NCBI GenBank assembly: GCA_035063785.1
Contig: JAPSFS010000005.1
Span: forward strand, 62,001-126,000
Origin: Comamonas_C sp026954015
Lineage (GTDB): Bacteria > Pseudomonadota > Gammaproteobacteria > Burkholderiales > Burkholderiaceae_C
Reading direction: 5' to 3'
DNA: 64,000 nt
Shown here piece after piece: positions 41,678 to 51,189 of this stretch (the stretch's first letter is position 1; each line of letters opens with the position of its first letter). The notes below the pieces were generated by a model. It ran no database searches. It was not told the DNA's origin and saw only the letters and a list, made by a program, of their open reading frames with translations. Made by a program: the position numbers and the translations under genes.

Positions 41678-42733
41678 TCAGCTCGCCAGCTCGAACTCCA
41701 CCGCACTGCCGTGCTCACCGCTGCGCACGTCGAGCACGGCACCGATCGCCCAGGCGCGCTCGCGCAGCATGCGCAAGCCGTTGTGCGGGGGGCGCGCGGC
41801 ATCAAACCCGATCCCGTCATCCTCGATGCGGACCACCACCGCCTGTCCACGCGGCTTGACGACGACGCGCAGGCGGGTGGCCCTGGCGTGCTGCAGCACG
41901 TTGGAGATCGACTCGAACACCATGTACTGCAAATGGCGCATCGCCGCCACATCGAGTCGCTCAACCGGCGCCACCATCTCGACGTCCCATGCCAGCGCGA
42001 TCCCGGCGCCCGCGAGCCTCGGTTCGAGCCGGTAGCGCAGGTTGGCAAGCAACCCCGTCACGTCGCCGGCCGTGAGGTGCATGGTGTCGATCGACAGCTT
42101 GAGCTGGTCGAGCGATTCGCACAGTGTCTGCAGCACTTCGGCACTGCTTGCCCTGCGCACTCGCCTCACGAAAGCGCGTCAGCACGATGTAAGCGAGCAC
42201 CAGACCGAACAGCAGCGCCGAATAGCGCATCAAGGAGTTCCCCCGAGCGTGACCTGAACGCGAAACACCACCCGGTCGCGGACGCCGACAGCCACGTTGA
42301 GCAGCAGCGCCAGCGCGATCAAGCGGTGCACCGCACGGCCCCGGCACAGTGCCGTCCAGCAATACGCCGCGACGAAGGGGATGCCGGCCGCGCCCACGAG
42401 CGCGTACCAGACGGTCAAGGCCCAGGGCAGCCCCTCCTGCGCTGCCACGGCGGCGCCCGTTCCCAGCACCAGCAGCGCAAGCCAGATCGAGCGCATGATC
42501 CTGATCCCCTTCGCGCCCGGCCAGCCCACTGCGAGCGCACTGAAGATCAGCATCGCGCCCACCCAGACCGCCAACGCGTCGACGACGAGCACACTCCACC
42601 ACATGCGCGGCAGCGGCAGCGGCAGCGACACCAGCAGCGCATCACCGACACGCAGGCTCCACGCGATCTCGGCCAGCGCCGCGTACACGAGCTGCTGCAG
42701 CAACTGGCGCTGGCCATTCTGGACGATCCCACG
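41678..42733 (-). pseudogene. broken sensor histidine kinase (7TM sensor and ATPase remnants)
   Basis: Three pieces in different frames fit one protein. From about 42733 to 42233 lies a multi-pass membrane region (QLLQQLVYAALAEIAWSLR, LALLVLGTGAAVAAQEG) ending VTLGG. A frameshift at a five-C run (42240-42244) moves the frame to GNSLMRYSALLFGLVLAYIV. After REASAQG the sequence jumps, again out of frame, to ASSAEVLQTLCESLDQL and an intact HATPase domain (HLQYMVFESISNVLQHARA, VRIEDDGIGFD). The linker and the phosphoacceptor histidine box are missing, and the N-terminus is lost too. The 163-residue ATPase piece (41678-42169) is still open, but function is unlikely. Confidence 0.75.
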
Positions 42734-42735
42734 CT

Positions 42736-43212
42736 CAGCGACCCAAGCGTCCCCATTGCGGACAAACAGGCAAAAATCGTAGAGGCCGCACAGCAGATCG
42801 CCGCCAGCACAGGGCTCAACGCCGAAAACATCGGTTCGGTCGTTGCGGCGCAGGAAGCAGGCACCGCTCCCGAGCCCGCGGGTGTGGCCGAAGCGTCGTT
42901 GCGCTGGCTTACCTACACGGACGCACAGCACTACATGTTCCGCGCATTCACGTTCACGGCCGAGCAGAACACTCCGGACGCCGACGGCAAAACCCATTTC
43001 GCCGAGGTCCGCAAGCAGCTAAACGGTGACGCTGGCACGCTCCTTGAATGGGGAACCGGCGCGAACAACTGACCCCGGCCCCAGATGTACTGGACCGGCA
43101 GCGCGTGGTTCAATTGCCCGACCACCTCGGTACACGAGATCAGCGCGCCCAACGCGGCCGGCGAAACGGACGTGCTGTATTGCAACGCCATCAAGACCCG
43201 CGTCAAAAAATG
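42736..43212 (+). pseudogene. C-terminal remnant of an unknown plus-strand protein
   Basis: The plus frame from about 42736 reads like real protein: SVPIADKQAKIVEAAQQIAA, MFRAFTFTAEQNTPDADGK, then LEWGTGANN and a TGA at 43070-43072, and continues in the same frame with MYWTGSAWFNCPTTSVHEIS and YCNAIKTRVKK. A bidirectional terminator follows. Its 5' end is missing where the kinase remnant begins, and no start or ribosome site is present. The family is not recognised; it looks like a secreted or surface protein tail. The exact junction is uncertain by about 30 bases. Confidence 0.55.
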
Positions 43213-43246
43213 CGGAGCGGCACCGGCCAGGTGCCGCCCCATTTTT
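43206..43246 (+). terminator. bidirectional rho-independent terminator
   Basis: GCGGCACC and GGTGCCGC form an 8-bp stem with loop GGCCA. It is flanked by A6 on the left and T5 on the right, so it can work on both strands. It marks the original end of the broken plus-strand gene. Confidence 0.8.
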
Positions 43247-43281
43247 CAGCCGAAACAGCCGCGGGCACAATGCCCGCCAGC

Positions 43282-43866
43282 ATGCGAACCACCCACCTGC
43301 TCTACCTGCACGGCTTTCGCTCCTCGCCGCAATCGACCAAGGCGCGGATGGTGGCGCGGGCGGTGGCCGAGCGGCACCCCCAGGTCACGTTCTGGTGCCC
43401 GCAGCTACCGCCGTCGCCGCGCATGGCCATGGAGCTCGTCTCCGATGGCACGGCGGAATGGCCGGGCGAGCGCATGGTGGTGATCGGCTCGTCGCTCGGC
43501 GGCTACTACGCGAGCTGGGTAGCCCAGCGCAAACGCTGCGCAAGCGTGCTGCTCAACCCCGCGACCGACCCGGCGAGCGACCTGGCGCGCTACATCGGCG
43601 AGCAGACCGCATGGCATGACCCCGAGGAACATTTCTACTTCCGCGAGGAGTACATCGACGAACTGCGGACACTCGATGTGCGCGCGCAGGGCCCGGCCGG
43701 GCCGGAACTGCTGGTTGCGGCACGCGGCGACGAGGTGCTGGACTGGCGCGAAATGCTCGCGCGCTACCCTGATGCCGAGCAGATCGTGCTCGATGGCGCA
43801 GACCACGCGCTCTCGAATTTTGCAGCGTTGCTGGACCGCGTGCTGGCGTTCTGCCGCCTCGCATAA
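43282..43866 (+). CDS. YqiA-like alpha/beta-hydrolase esterase
   Basis: This 194-residue small esterase resembles E. coli YqiA and YcfP. LLYLHGFRSSPQSTKA at the start, the nucleophile motif GSSLGGYYAS, LLNPATDP, the acid in AARGDEVLDW and the histidine in DGADHAL give a full triad. The ATG at 43282 is preferred; one at 43270 adds four residues. CACAATGCC 11 bases upstream may be part of the promoter. The substrate is unknown. Confidence 0.88.
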   Translation: MRTTHLLYLHGFRSSPQSTKARMVARAVAERHPQVTFWCPQLPPSPRMAMELVSDGTAEWPGERMVVIGSSLGGYYASWVAQRKRCASVLLNPATDPASDLARYIGEQTAWHDPEEHFYFREEYIDELRTLDVRAQGPAGPELLVAARGDEVLDWREMLARYPDAEQIVLDGADHALSNFAALLDRVLAFCRLA

Positions 43867-43933
43867 CCCGACGGCCCACGCGATGGCGGGTTCGGGCGTA
43901 TTCTGGCTGGCGACTCCGTAACGCCGCGCCACC

Positions 43934-44695
43934 ATGAAGATCGCCCTGCTCTCCGACCTGCACCTATCCGTACTCGGCATGGAGCCGCCGCCGACCCAGG
44001 CCGACGTGGTGGTGCTCGCGGGCGACCTGCAGCGGCCCGCGCAGGCCATGGAGTGGGCACGCCGCTACGCGCAGCCGACCTTGTTCGTCGCGGGCAACCA
44101 CGAGTTCTTCGGCGGCGACGTGATGGGTACCTACGCGCAGTTGCGCGCGCACGCGCAAGGCAGCAACGTGCGCGTGCTTGAGCAGGACGAGTGGCGCCAC
44201 GAGGGCGTGCGCTTTCTCGGCTGCACGCTGTGGTCGGACTTTCGGCTCTTTGACACGCGCGAACAGCGCGACGCTGCGCTGCAGAAGATCACCACGTTCG
44301 CGCGCGACTACACGCGCATTGCCGCGGCACCCGATTTCGACGACCGCTTCACCCCCGCGCTCTCGCAACTGCTGTTCGACCAGTCGGTGGCCTGGCTGGA
44401 ACGGCGCTTCGCCGAGCCGTTCGACGGCCCGACGGTCGTCGTCACGCACTTCGCTCCCGCGCGCGGCAGCATCGCGGCGCAGTTCGTCGGCTCGCCGATC
44501 AACGCGGCCTTCGTCTCGGATCTTCAGGCGCAGATCATGCGCTGGCAGCCCGCGCTCTGGCTGCATGGCCATGTGCACGACAGCTTCGACTACCGCATCG
44601 GCGCCACGCGCGTGGTGGCCAACCCACGCGGCTACGCGAAGAACGGCGTCAACGAAAACAAGCACTTCGACCCGGCGCTGGTGCTGGAGGTCTGA
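43934..44695 (+). CDS. calcineurin-like metallophosphoesterase
   Basis: The 253-residue phosphoesterase has the family metal motifs in order: SDLHL at 7-11, VLAGDLQ near 48, VAGNHEFFGG near 73, VTHFAP near 175 and LHGHVHDSFDY near 212. A signal peptide is absent, so it acts in the cytoplasm. The substrate could be a nucleotide, phosphoprotein or nucleic acid end. It lies 67 bases after the esterase gene and converges with dnaE. Confidence 0.88.
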   Translation: MKIALLSDLHLSVLGMEPPPTQADVVVLAGDLQRPAQAMEWARRYAQPTLFVAGNHEFFGGDVMGTYAQLRAHAQGSNVRVLEQDEWRHEGVRFLGCTLWSDFRLFDTREQRDAALQKITTFARDYTRIAAAPDFDDRFTPALSQLLFDQSVAWLERRFAEPFDGPTVVVTHFAPARGSIAAQFVGSPINAAFVSDLQAQIMRWQPALWLHGHVHDSFDYRIGATRVVANPRGYAKNGVNENKHFDPALVLEV

Positions 44696-44713
44696 GCACA
44701 GACACCGCGGCGT

Positions 44714-47700
44714 TCAGTCGTACACCACGCTGATGCCCGCAGCGCCCGCCTGTGCGCTCCACGCGGCCAGCGCCGCATCGGTAGGGAAGAAACGGCTGGC
44801 CTCACCCAGTTGCAGTTCGGCGGTTGCCTCGCCGTCCTCGGCCACGCAGCGCAGCGCCAGGCGCACCGGCAGGCCGCGCACGATGTCCTGCTCCTGATCG
44901 GTAGGCTCACGCACCGGCGGAAACTGGCGCACCATCGCGGCCACATCGGGCACGCCGTCCGTCGCCTGCACGCGCAGGTAGCGCCCGAACCGCGCCCGCG
45001 CCGCGGCCACGCTCCAGATCTGCTGCGCCTTCAGGCGCAGGCCCCCGTTGAAATGGTCGGGCTGCAGCCGCCCCTGGACGACCACGGCCTCGTCGTCCCG
45101 CAGCGCCTGCGCGCACGCCGCCACGACCGCCTCGTCGGCCGACACCTCGATGTCCGCGCTCTTGTCGTCCAGCCGCAACAGCGTGAGCCTGCCGCGCTGG
45201 CCGTTCAGCGTGCGCTGGTCGGTCACGATGCCGGCCACCCGCACGCTTTCGCGGCTGTCGGCCAGCGCCGCGATCGGCGTCGGCGCCATGCGCCGCACCT
45301 CGGCCTCGACCGCGTCGAACAGGTGGCCCGAAAGGTGAAAACCGAGCGCCGTCTTCTCTTGCATCAGGCGCTCGCGCACGCTCCAGGGCAGCACGGGCGC
45401 GAGCGGTGGCTCCTCGCTGCTCGCGCCCAGCGCGCCGTCGCCCATCATGTCGAACAGCCCGCCCTGGTTGGCATTGGCCAGTTGCGCGGCCGCGTAGTCG
45501 AACGCCAGGTCGATGGAAGCGACCAGCGCCGCGCGGTCGGGGTTCAGGCCGTCGAATGCCCCGGCCTTCACCAGGGCCTCGACGGTGCGCTTGTTGATGC
45601 GCGTGCGATCGACGCGCACGCAAAAGTCGAACAGGCTGGCGAACGGGCCGCGCACGCCGCCGCGCGGGCCTTCACCATGGCCGTCGCGCGCGGCGACGAT
45701 GGCCTCGATCGCCTGCTGGCCCGTGCCCTTGACCGCGCCCAGGCCGTAGCGGATCACCTTATCGGTGACCGGCTCGAAACGGTACGCGCCGCGGTTGACG
45801 TCGGGCGGCTCGAACGACAGGCCCTCGCGCAGCGCGTCGTCGCGCAGCACCTTGAGCTTGTCGGTGTCGTCCATTTCTATGGTCATGTTGGCGCAGTAGA
45901 ACTCCGCCGTGTAATGCACCTTGAGCCAGCCGGTGTGGTAGGCCAGCAGCGAGTACGCGGCAGCGTGCGACTTGTTGAAGCCGTAGCCCGCGAACTTCTC
46001 CATGAGGTCGAAGACCTCGTCCGCCGTCTGCTGAGCGATGCCCTTGGCCGCCGCGCCCTTGCGGAAGATCTCGCGGTGCTTGGCCATTTCCTCGGGCTTT
46101 TTCTTGCCCATCGCGCGGCGCAGCATGTCGGCGCCACCCAGCGAATAGCCGCCCAGCACCTGCGCGGTCTGCATCACCTGCTCCTGGTAGACCATGACGC
46201 CGTAGGTCTCGGAGAGCACGGGCTCGACCAGCGGGTGCGGATAGACCACTGCCTCCTTGCCGTGCTTGCGGTTGATGTAGCTCGGGATCAGATCCATCGG
46301 GCCCGGTCGGTACAACGCATTGAGCGCGATCAGGTCCTCGAGACGGCCCGGGCGCGCCTCCTTGAGCATGCCCTGCATGCCGCGGCTTTCAAACTGGAAC
46401 ACCGCCTCGGTGCGCCCCTCCTGGAACAGCCGGTAGGTGGCCGCGTCGTCGAGCGGAATGTTTTCGAACGCGAAATCTTCCTGTCCCGGATGGCGCGCGC
46501 GGATGAACTCGCGCGCCAGCTCCAGGATGGTGAGCGTCGCGAGCCCCAGAAAGTCGAACTTGACCAGGCCGATCGCCTCCACGTCGTCCTTGTCGAACTG
46601 GCTCACCGCCGAGGTGCTGCCCGGCTGCTGGTAGAGCGGACAGAAGTCGGTCAGCTTGCCGGGGGCAATCAGTACGCCCCCCGCGTGCATGCCGATGTTG
46701 CGCGTGAGGCCTTCGAGTTTTTGCGCCATTTCGACGACGGTGCGCACCTCTTCCTCGGCCTTGACGCGGGCCATGAGCTGCGGCTCCAGGTCCAGCGCGT
46801 AGTTGTGCTTGTCGCCCGCCACGCGCGGCTCGGGCGGGTAGGCGAGCGTATAGGTCTGCCCAGGCTTGGCCGGCACGAGCTTGGAGATGCCGTCACAGAA
46901 GGTGTAGCTCATGTCCATCACCCGGCCCACATCGCGGATCGCGGCCTTGGCGGCCATGGTGCCGAAGGTGGCGATCTGGCTCACCGCGTCCTTGCCGTAG
47001 CGCTCCTTCACGTAGTCGATCACGCGGTCGCGGTTGGCCTGGCAGAAGTCCACGTCGAAGTCGGGCATGGAAACGCGCTCGGGGTTCAGGAAACGCTCGA
47101 ACAGCAGGTTGTACTTGAGCGGATCGAGGTCGGTGATCTTGAGCGCGTACGCCACGAGCGAGCCGGCACCCGAACCACGGCCCGGCCCCACCGGGCAGGC
47201 GTGCGTCTTGGCCCACTGGATGAAGTCGCTCACGATGAGGAAGTAGCCCGGAAAACCCATCTCGATGATGGTGTGCAGCTCGAACGCCAGCCGCTCGGCA
47301 TAGCGCGGCCATGCGCGCTCGCGCTCGGCCGCGTCGGGGTAGAGGTGGCGCAGGCGCTCCTGCAACCCCTGCTCGGATGCGACGCGGAAGTACTCCTCCA
47401 TCGCCATGCCCGCGGGTATGGGAAAGTCCGGCAGCTGGGGCTTGCCCAGGACCAGCGAGAGGCTGCAGCGGCGCGCGATCTCCACCGTGTTGGCGAGCGC
47501 CGAGGGAATGTCGGCAAAGAGCTCGGCCATCTGCGCGCTACTCTTGAAGTATTGCTCGCGCGTGAAGCGGCGCGCGCGCCGACGGTCGCCCAGCGTGCTG
47601 CCTTCGGCGATGCACACGCGGGCCTCGTGCGCCTCGAAGTCGTCCGCGCCCAGGAACTGCACCGGGTGCGTGGCCACGACCGGCAGGTGCAACCGGGCCG

Positions 47701-48250
47701 CGAGCCGCACGGTCGCCGCGACGTGCGCCTCGTCATCGGCGCGCCCGGCGCGCTGCAGTTCCAGGTAGCAACGGTGCGGGAACGCCGCCGCCAGCGCCAG
47801 CGCCTGCTCCGCCGCCGCGGCCTCATTGCCCGCCAGCAGCGCCCGGCCCACCGGCCCGGCCTGGGCGCCCGACAGCACGATCAGGCCCTCGCCCAGCGCG
47901 CGCAGCCATGGCCAGCGGCAGACGGGCACATCGCGCACCACACCCTGCGTCCACGCGCGGGTCAGCAATTCGCAGAGGTTCAGGTAGCCCTTGCGGCTGT
48001 GCACCAGCACGGCGATGCGGGTGGGCTCCCCCCCGGCGGGGTCTTCCAGGCAGATTTCGGCGCCGATGAGCGGCTTGACGCCTTTGCCGCGTGCCGCCTT
48101 GTAAAGCTTGAGCGCGCCGAAGAGGTTGTTCAGGTCGGTCAGCGCCAGCGCAGGCTGGCCGTCGCGCGCCGCGGCGGCCACGACATCGTCGATGCGCGTG
48201 GTGCCGTCGACGACGGAAAACTCGGAATGCAGGCGCAGGTGTACGAACAT
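44714..48250 (-). CDS. dnaE: DNA polymerase III alpha subunit
   Basis: This 1178-residue replicative polymerase starts with a PHP domain (HLRLHSEFSVVDGTTRIDD). The catalytic aspartates lie in MPDFDVDFCQ near residue 396 and GPGRGSGAGSLVAYAL just before it. A helix-hairpin-helix region, an OB fold (VRVAGIVTDQRTLNGQRG) and a C-terminal tau-binding tail follow. Length is typical. The -10-like TACAAT lies only six bases before the ATG, so the mRNA may be leaderless. It is divergent from bamD. Confidence 0.97.
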   Translation of the reverse strand: MFVHLRLHSEFSVVDGTTRIDDVVAAAARDGQPALALTDLNNLFGALKLYKAARGKGVKPLIGAEICLEDPAGGEPTRIAVLVHSRKGYLNLCELLTRAWTQGVVRDVPVCRWPWLRALGEGLIVLSGAQAGPVGRALLAGNEAAAAEQALALAAAFPHRCYLELQRAGRADDEAHVAATVRLAARLHLPVVATHPVQFLGADDFEAHEARVCIAEGSTLGDRRRARRFTREQYFKSSAQMAELFADIPSALANTVEIARRCSLSLVLGKPQLPDFPIPAGMAMEEYFRVASEQGLQERLRHLYPDAAERERAWPRYAERLAFELHTIIEMGFPGYFLIVSDFIQWAKTHACPVGPGRGSGAGSLVAYALKITDLDPLKYNLLFERFLNPERVSMPDFDVDFCQANRDRVIDYVKERYGKDAVSQIATFGTMAAKAAIRDVGRVMDMSYTFCDGISKLVPAKPGQTYTLAYPPEPRVAGDKHNYALDLEPQLMARVKAEEEVRTVVEMAQKLEGLTRNIGMHAGGVLIAPGKLTDFCPLYQQPGSTSAVSQFDKDDVEAIGLVKFDFLGLATLTILELAREFIRARHPGQEDFAFENIPLDDAATYRLFQEGRTEAVFQFESRGMQGMLKEARPGRLEDLIALNALYRPGPMDLIPSYINRKHGKEAVVYPHPLVEPVLSETYGVMVYQEQVMQTAQVLGGYSLGGADMLRRAMGKKKPEEMAKHREIFRKGAAAKGIAQQTADEVFDLMEKFAGYGFNKSHAAAYSLLAYHTGWLKVHYTAEFYCANMTIEMDDTDKLKVLRDDALREGLSFEPPDVNRGAYRFEPVTDKVIRYGLGAVKGTGQQAIEAIVAARDGHGEGPRGGVRGPFASLFDFCVRVDRTRINKRTVEALVKAGAFDGLNPDRAALVASIDLAFDYAAAQLANANQGGLFDMMGDGALGASSEEPPLAPVLPWSVRERLMQEKTALGFHLSGHLFDAVEAEVRRMAPTPIAALADSRESVRVAGIVTDQRTLNGQRGRLTLLRLDDKSADIEVSADEAVVAACAQALRDDEAVVVQGRLQPDHFNGGLRLKAQQIWSVAAARARFGRYLRVQATDGVPDVAAMVRQFPPVREPTDQEQDIVRGLPVRLALRCVAEDGEATAELQLGEASRFFPTDAALAAWSAQAGAAGISVVYD

Positions 48251-48256
48251 GGCGGC

Positions 48257-48262
48257 ATTGTA
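48257..48262 (-). promoter_or_regulatory. candidate dnaE -10 giving a leaderless transcript
   Basis: TACAAT followed by GCCGCC and then the ATG on the minus strand. The usual 6-7 base distance to the start site places it at the A of the start codon. No Shine-Dalgarno fits in between. Confidence 0.4.
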
Positions 48263-48328
48263 GGAAGCGGCCGCCGCTGGCCCGCGGATGGAGACATTCA
48301 GCCTATATACCCGCCGGACGGTGTTTCA

Positions 48329-48334
48329 TACAAT
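48329..48334 (+). promoter_or_regulatory. candidate bamD -10 element
   Basis: TACAAT followed by GCC on the plus strand, 36 bases before the bamD ATG, in the 120-base dnaE-bamD divergent region. No clear -35. Confidence 0.4.
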
Positions 48335-48370
48335 GCCTCACCTCGTCTGCACGGATTTCGTTTTCGCTCC

Positions 48371-49168
48371 ATGCCGCGCCTCTCTTCGCTTTCGATAGCC
48401 ACGCTGCTGCTGGTCGGTGTCCTCGCGGGCTGTTCGAGCACGCCCGACGACCCGACCGCGCACTGGAGTGCCGACAAGATCTACTCCGAGGCACGTGACG
48501 AGATGAACGGCGGCGCCTGGAACAAGGCCGTACCGCTGCTCGAAAAGCTTGAAGGGCGTGCGGCCGGCACCACGCTGGCGCAGCAGGCACAACTCGAAAA
48601 GGCCTACGCACAGTACAAGGACGGTGAGCGCGCACAGGCCATCGCCACGCTCGACCGTTTCACCAAGCTGCACCCGGCGAGCCCCGCCTACGACTACGCG
48701 CTCTACCTCAAGGGACTGGTGAACTTCAACGACGACCTGGGCTGGTTTTCATGGATCTCGCGCCAGGACCTGTCCGAACGTGACCAGCAGGCCGCCAAAG
48801 ACTCTTTCGAAGCCTTCCGCGAACTCGTCACGCGCTTTCCCGATTCGCGCTACACGCCCGATGCCCGCCAGCGCATGACCTATATCGTGAACTCGCTGGC
48901 GCAGTACGAAGTACACGTGGCGCGGTATTACTACGACCGCGGCGCCTACGTCGCTGCCGTCAGCCGCGCCCAGTCGGCGCTGGCCGATTACCGCGATGCG
49001 CCCGCCAACGAAGAGGCCCTGTACATCCTGGTGCACTCCTACGACGCACTGGGCCTGACCCAACTGCGCGACGACGCTCGCCGCGTGCTCGACTCCTCCT
49101 ACCCCGACAGCAGCGTGGCGCGGACCGGCCTCAGGGGCAAGGACAACCCGTGGTGGAAGTTCTGGTAG
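48371..49168 (+). CDS. bamD: outer membrane assembly lipoprotein BamD
   Basis: The 265-residue lipoprotein is an essential part of the BAM complex that inserts outer membrane beta-barrels. The signal peptide ends with lipobox LAGC, Cys21 being lipidated. TPR repeats follow: IYSEARDEMNGGAWNKAVPLLEKLE, QLEKAYAQYKDGERAQAIATL and SFEAFRELVTRFPDSRY. The C-terminal VHVARYYYDRGAYVAAVSR is characteristic. The ATG at 48371 is the only start giving the signal peptide. A PP2C gene follows by 5 bases. Confidence 0.95.
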   Translation: MPRLSSLSIATLLLVGVLAGCSSTPDDPTAHWSADKIYSEARDEMNGGAWNKAVPLLEKLEGRAAGTTLAQQAQLEKAYAQYKDGERAQAIATLDRFTKLHPASPAYDYALYLKGLVNFNDDLGWFSWISRQDLSERDQQAAKDSFEAFRELVTRFPDSRYTPDARQRMTYIVNSLAQYEVHVARYYYDRGAYVAAVSRAQSALADYRDAPANEEALYILVHSYDALGLTQLRDDARRVLDSSYPDSSVARTGLRGKDNPWWKFW

Positions 49169-49173
49169 CGCCC

Positions 49174-49989
49174 ATGCACAAGCCATTTCGCATCGTCGCC
49201 TCGACCGGCATCCACAAGGGTGACCGCGACTACCAACAGGACCAGGTCGCGCTGCTCGCGCACCCACGGGCCAGTGGTTGCCTGCTGGCGATCGTGGCGG
49301 ACGGCATGGGCGGACGCAGTGGCGGGCGCAAGGCCTCCGACCAGGTCATGATGACGGCGGCGCAACTGTTTGAGCGTTACGACCCCGCGACCGACTACGC
49401 ACCCAATTTCCTCAAGCACCTGGTGCAGGAGGCGCACATCGTGATCCGGCTCACGGCCATCTCGGCGGAGCAGGAACCGCACAGCACGATCGCCGCCTTC
49501 CTCATCACGCCGCACGGCGAATGCCACTGGGTGCACGCGGGCGACTCGCGCATCTACCACTTCCGCGGCGGGCAGCTCCTGCACCGCACGAGCGACCACT
49601 CGTACGTGCAGGCACTCGTCGACCGCGGTGAAATCACCGAGGCGGAAGCCAGCACCCACCCGCACGCCAACGTGCTGATCGGCTGCCTGGGCATGGACAA
49701 CGACCCGCCCGCGACCGCCTACCAAATCGCCCAACTGGTGCCGGGCGACACGCTGCTCGCATGCAGCGACGGCGTCTGGCACTATTTCTCGCCGAGCGAA
49801 TTCGCGTCGGTCGTGGATACGCTGTCGCCGCGGGAGGCCACCGAGTTCCTCGTGGACAAGGCGCGCTGGCGCGCGCGCGGCAGCGGTGACAACCTGTCGC
49901 TGGCCATCGTGAAGATTGAAGCGCTCGCGGAAGAACGCAAGCCCCCCCAGCGCTTCCAGGGCTTCACACCCGCGAACGCCGCCACGTAG
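49174..49989 (+). CDS. PP2C family serine/threonine protein phosphatase
   Basis: The 271-residue phosphatase has the PP2C metal-binding motifs: RDYQQDQV (first aspartate), VADGMGGRSGGRKAS, WVHAGDSRIYHF, LLACSDGVWHYF and GDNLSLAIV. It is cytosolic and stand-alone, with no regulatory domain. A partner kinase is not seen nearby. The ATG at 49174 follows the bamD stop closely; an upstream GTG lies inside bamD. A short intergenic palindrome separates it from convergent zapE. Confidence 0.9.
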   Translation: MHKPFRIVASTGIHKGDRDYQQDQVALLAHPRASGCLLAIVADGMGGRSGGRKASDQVMMTAAQLFERYDPATDYAPNFLKHLVQEAHIVIRLTAISAEQEPHSTIAAFLITPHGECHWVHAGDSRIYHFRGGQLLHRTSDHSYVQALVDRGEITEAEASTHPHANVLIGCLGMDNDPPATAYQIAQLVPGDTLLACSDGVWHYFSPSEFASVVDTLSPREATEFLVDKARWRARGSGDNLSLAIVKIEALAEERKPPQRFQGFTPANAAT

Positions 49990-49990
49990 T

Positions 49991-50018
49991 TGCCGCGCAG
50001 CATCTGGCCCCCGCGGCA
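49991..50018. other. palindrome between convergent PP2C and zapE genes
   Basis: TGCCGCG and CGCGGCA form a 7-bp stem with a 14-base loop exactly in the 29-base gap between the two stops. There is no T run on either side. It may slow read-through or stabilise 3' ends. Confidence 0.35.
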
Positions 50019-51116
50019 TCAGGTCAGGCTGGTATCCACCACGCGGCGCTCGAGCTGCAAATATTCCCTGGTCTGCATTTCATTGAGGCGCGAGACCGTG
50101 CGCGGAAACTCGTGCAGCAACGGCCCTTCGGTATAGAGCTGTTCGGGCGGCACCGCGGCCGAGATGATGAGCTTGACGCGCCGGTCGTACAGCACGTCCA
50201 CCAGCCAGGTGAAGCGCCGCGCGGCCGAGGCCATGTTCACCGGCATGTAGGGCACGCCCGACAGCAGCACGGTGTGGAACTGGCTGGCGATCTCCAGATA
50301 GTCGTTCTGCGAGCGCGGGCCCATGCACAGCTCTCGGAAATCGAACCACACCACGCCCCCCGCGCGGCGCAGCGCGTGGATCTCGCGCGCCTCGATGCGC
50401 AGCACCGGGTCTTCGTCGCGGGTTTCAGCCAGGCGGTCGAACATCGTGGTCATCGCGGCCTCGGCCTCGGGCCCGAGTGGCGTGTGGTAGAGCGTCGCGT
50501 CCTCCAGCGTCTGGCTGCGGTAGTCCACGCCGTTGTCCACGTTGATGACCTCCAGGCGCTCCTTGAGCAGCGCGATCGCGGGCAGGATGCGATCACGGTG
50601 CAGCCCGTCGGGATACAGGCCATCGGGCTCGAAGTTGGATGTGGTGACGAACCCCACGCCATGCGCGAAGAGCGAATCGAGCAGGCGGTAGAGAATCATC
50701 GCATCGGTGATGTCGGCGATGTGGAATTCGTCGAAGCAGATCAGCTTGTAGCGCTTGGCGATGTTGGCGCCGAGCACCGTGAGCGGGTCCTGCGTGCCCT
50801 GCAGCGCGGCGAGCTGGTGTTGCACCTCGCGCATGAACTCGTGAAAGTGCAGGCGCGCCTTGCGCTTGAGCGGCACCGCGGTGAAGAAGCAGTCCATGAG
50901 GAAGCTCTTGCCGCGGCCCACGCCGCCATACATGTAGACGCCGCGCGGAATCTCGGGGTGGTGCAACAGCTTCTTGAGCGCGTTGGAGCGGCGCTGCTTG
51001 TACGCGCCCCACTCGCTCGCGCAGCGCTCCAGCGCCGCCACCGCGCGCAGCTGCGCCGGGTCGCTCTGGTATCCCTTGGCCACCAGGGCCGCTTCGTAGA
51101 TCTGCTGGACCGACAC
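50019..51116 (-). CDS. zapE: AFG1/ZapE family ATPase
   Basis: This 365-residue AAA-like ATPase acts at the division ring in E. coli (ZapE). Walker A is GGVGRGKS at 64-71 and Walker B is LICFDEFHI at 124-132; TSNFEPDGLYPDGLHRDR is the conserved block that follows. It trails the odhA-odhB-odhL genes, an association common in Burkholderiales. The ATG at 51116 stands just beyond a palindromic repeat. Confidence 0.92.
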   Translation of the reverse strand: MSVQQIYEAALVAKGYQSDPAQLRAVAALERCASEWGAYKQRRSNALKKLLHHPEIPRGVYMYGGVGRGKSFLMDCFFTAVPLKRKARLHFHEFMREVQHQLAALQGTQDPLTVLGANIAKRYKLICFDEFHIADITDAMILYRLLDSLFAHGVGFVTTSNFEPDGLYPDGLHRDRILPAIALLKERLEVINVDNGVDYRSQTLEDATLYHTPLGPEAEAAMTTMFDRLAETRDEDPVLRIEAREIHALRRAGGVVWFDFRELCMGPRSQNDYLEIASQFHTVLLSGVPYMPVNMASAARRFTWLVDVLYDRRVKLIISAAVPPEQLYTEGPLLHEFPRTVSRLNEMQTREYLQLERRVVDTSLT

Positions 51117-51131
51117 GCGCGCCTTCCTATC

Positions 51132-51189
51132 AAAGCAATAGCGTCCAGCGCTTGCTATACAAGCGCTGGCGGCCGATTCGGCTTGAAAT

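Noticed and set aside
44810..49168. A very long plus-strand open frame antisense to dnaE and running into bamD
   Set aside because: It arises from high third-position GC of dnaE; its product is rich in Arg, His and Ala with no domain, and only the last part is the real bamD gene.
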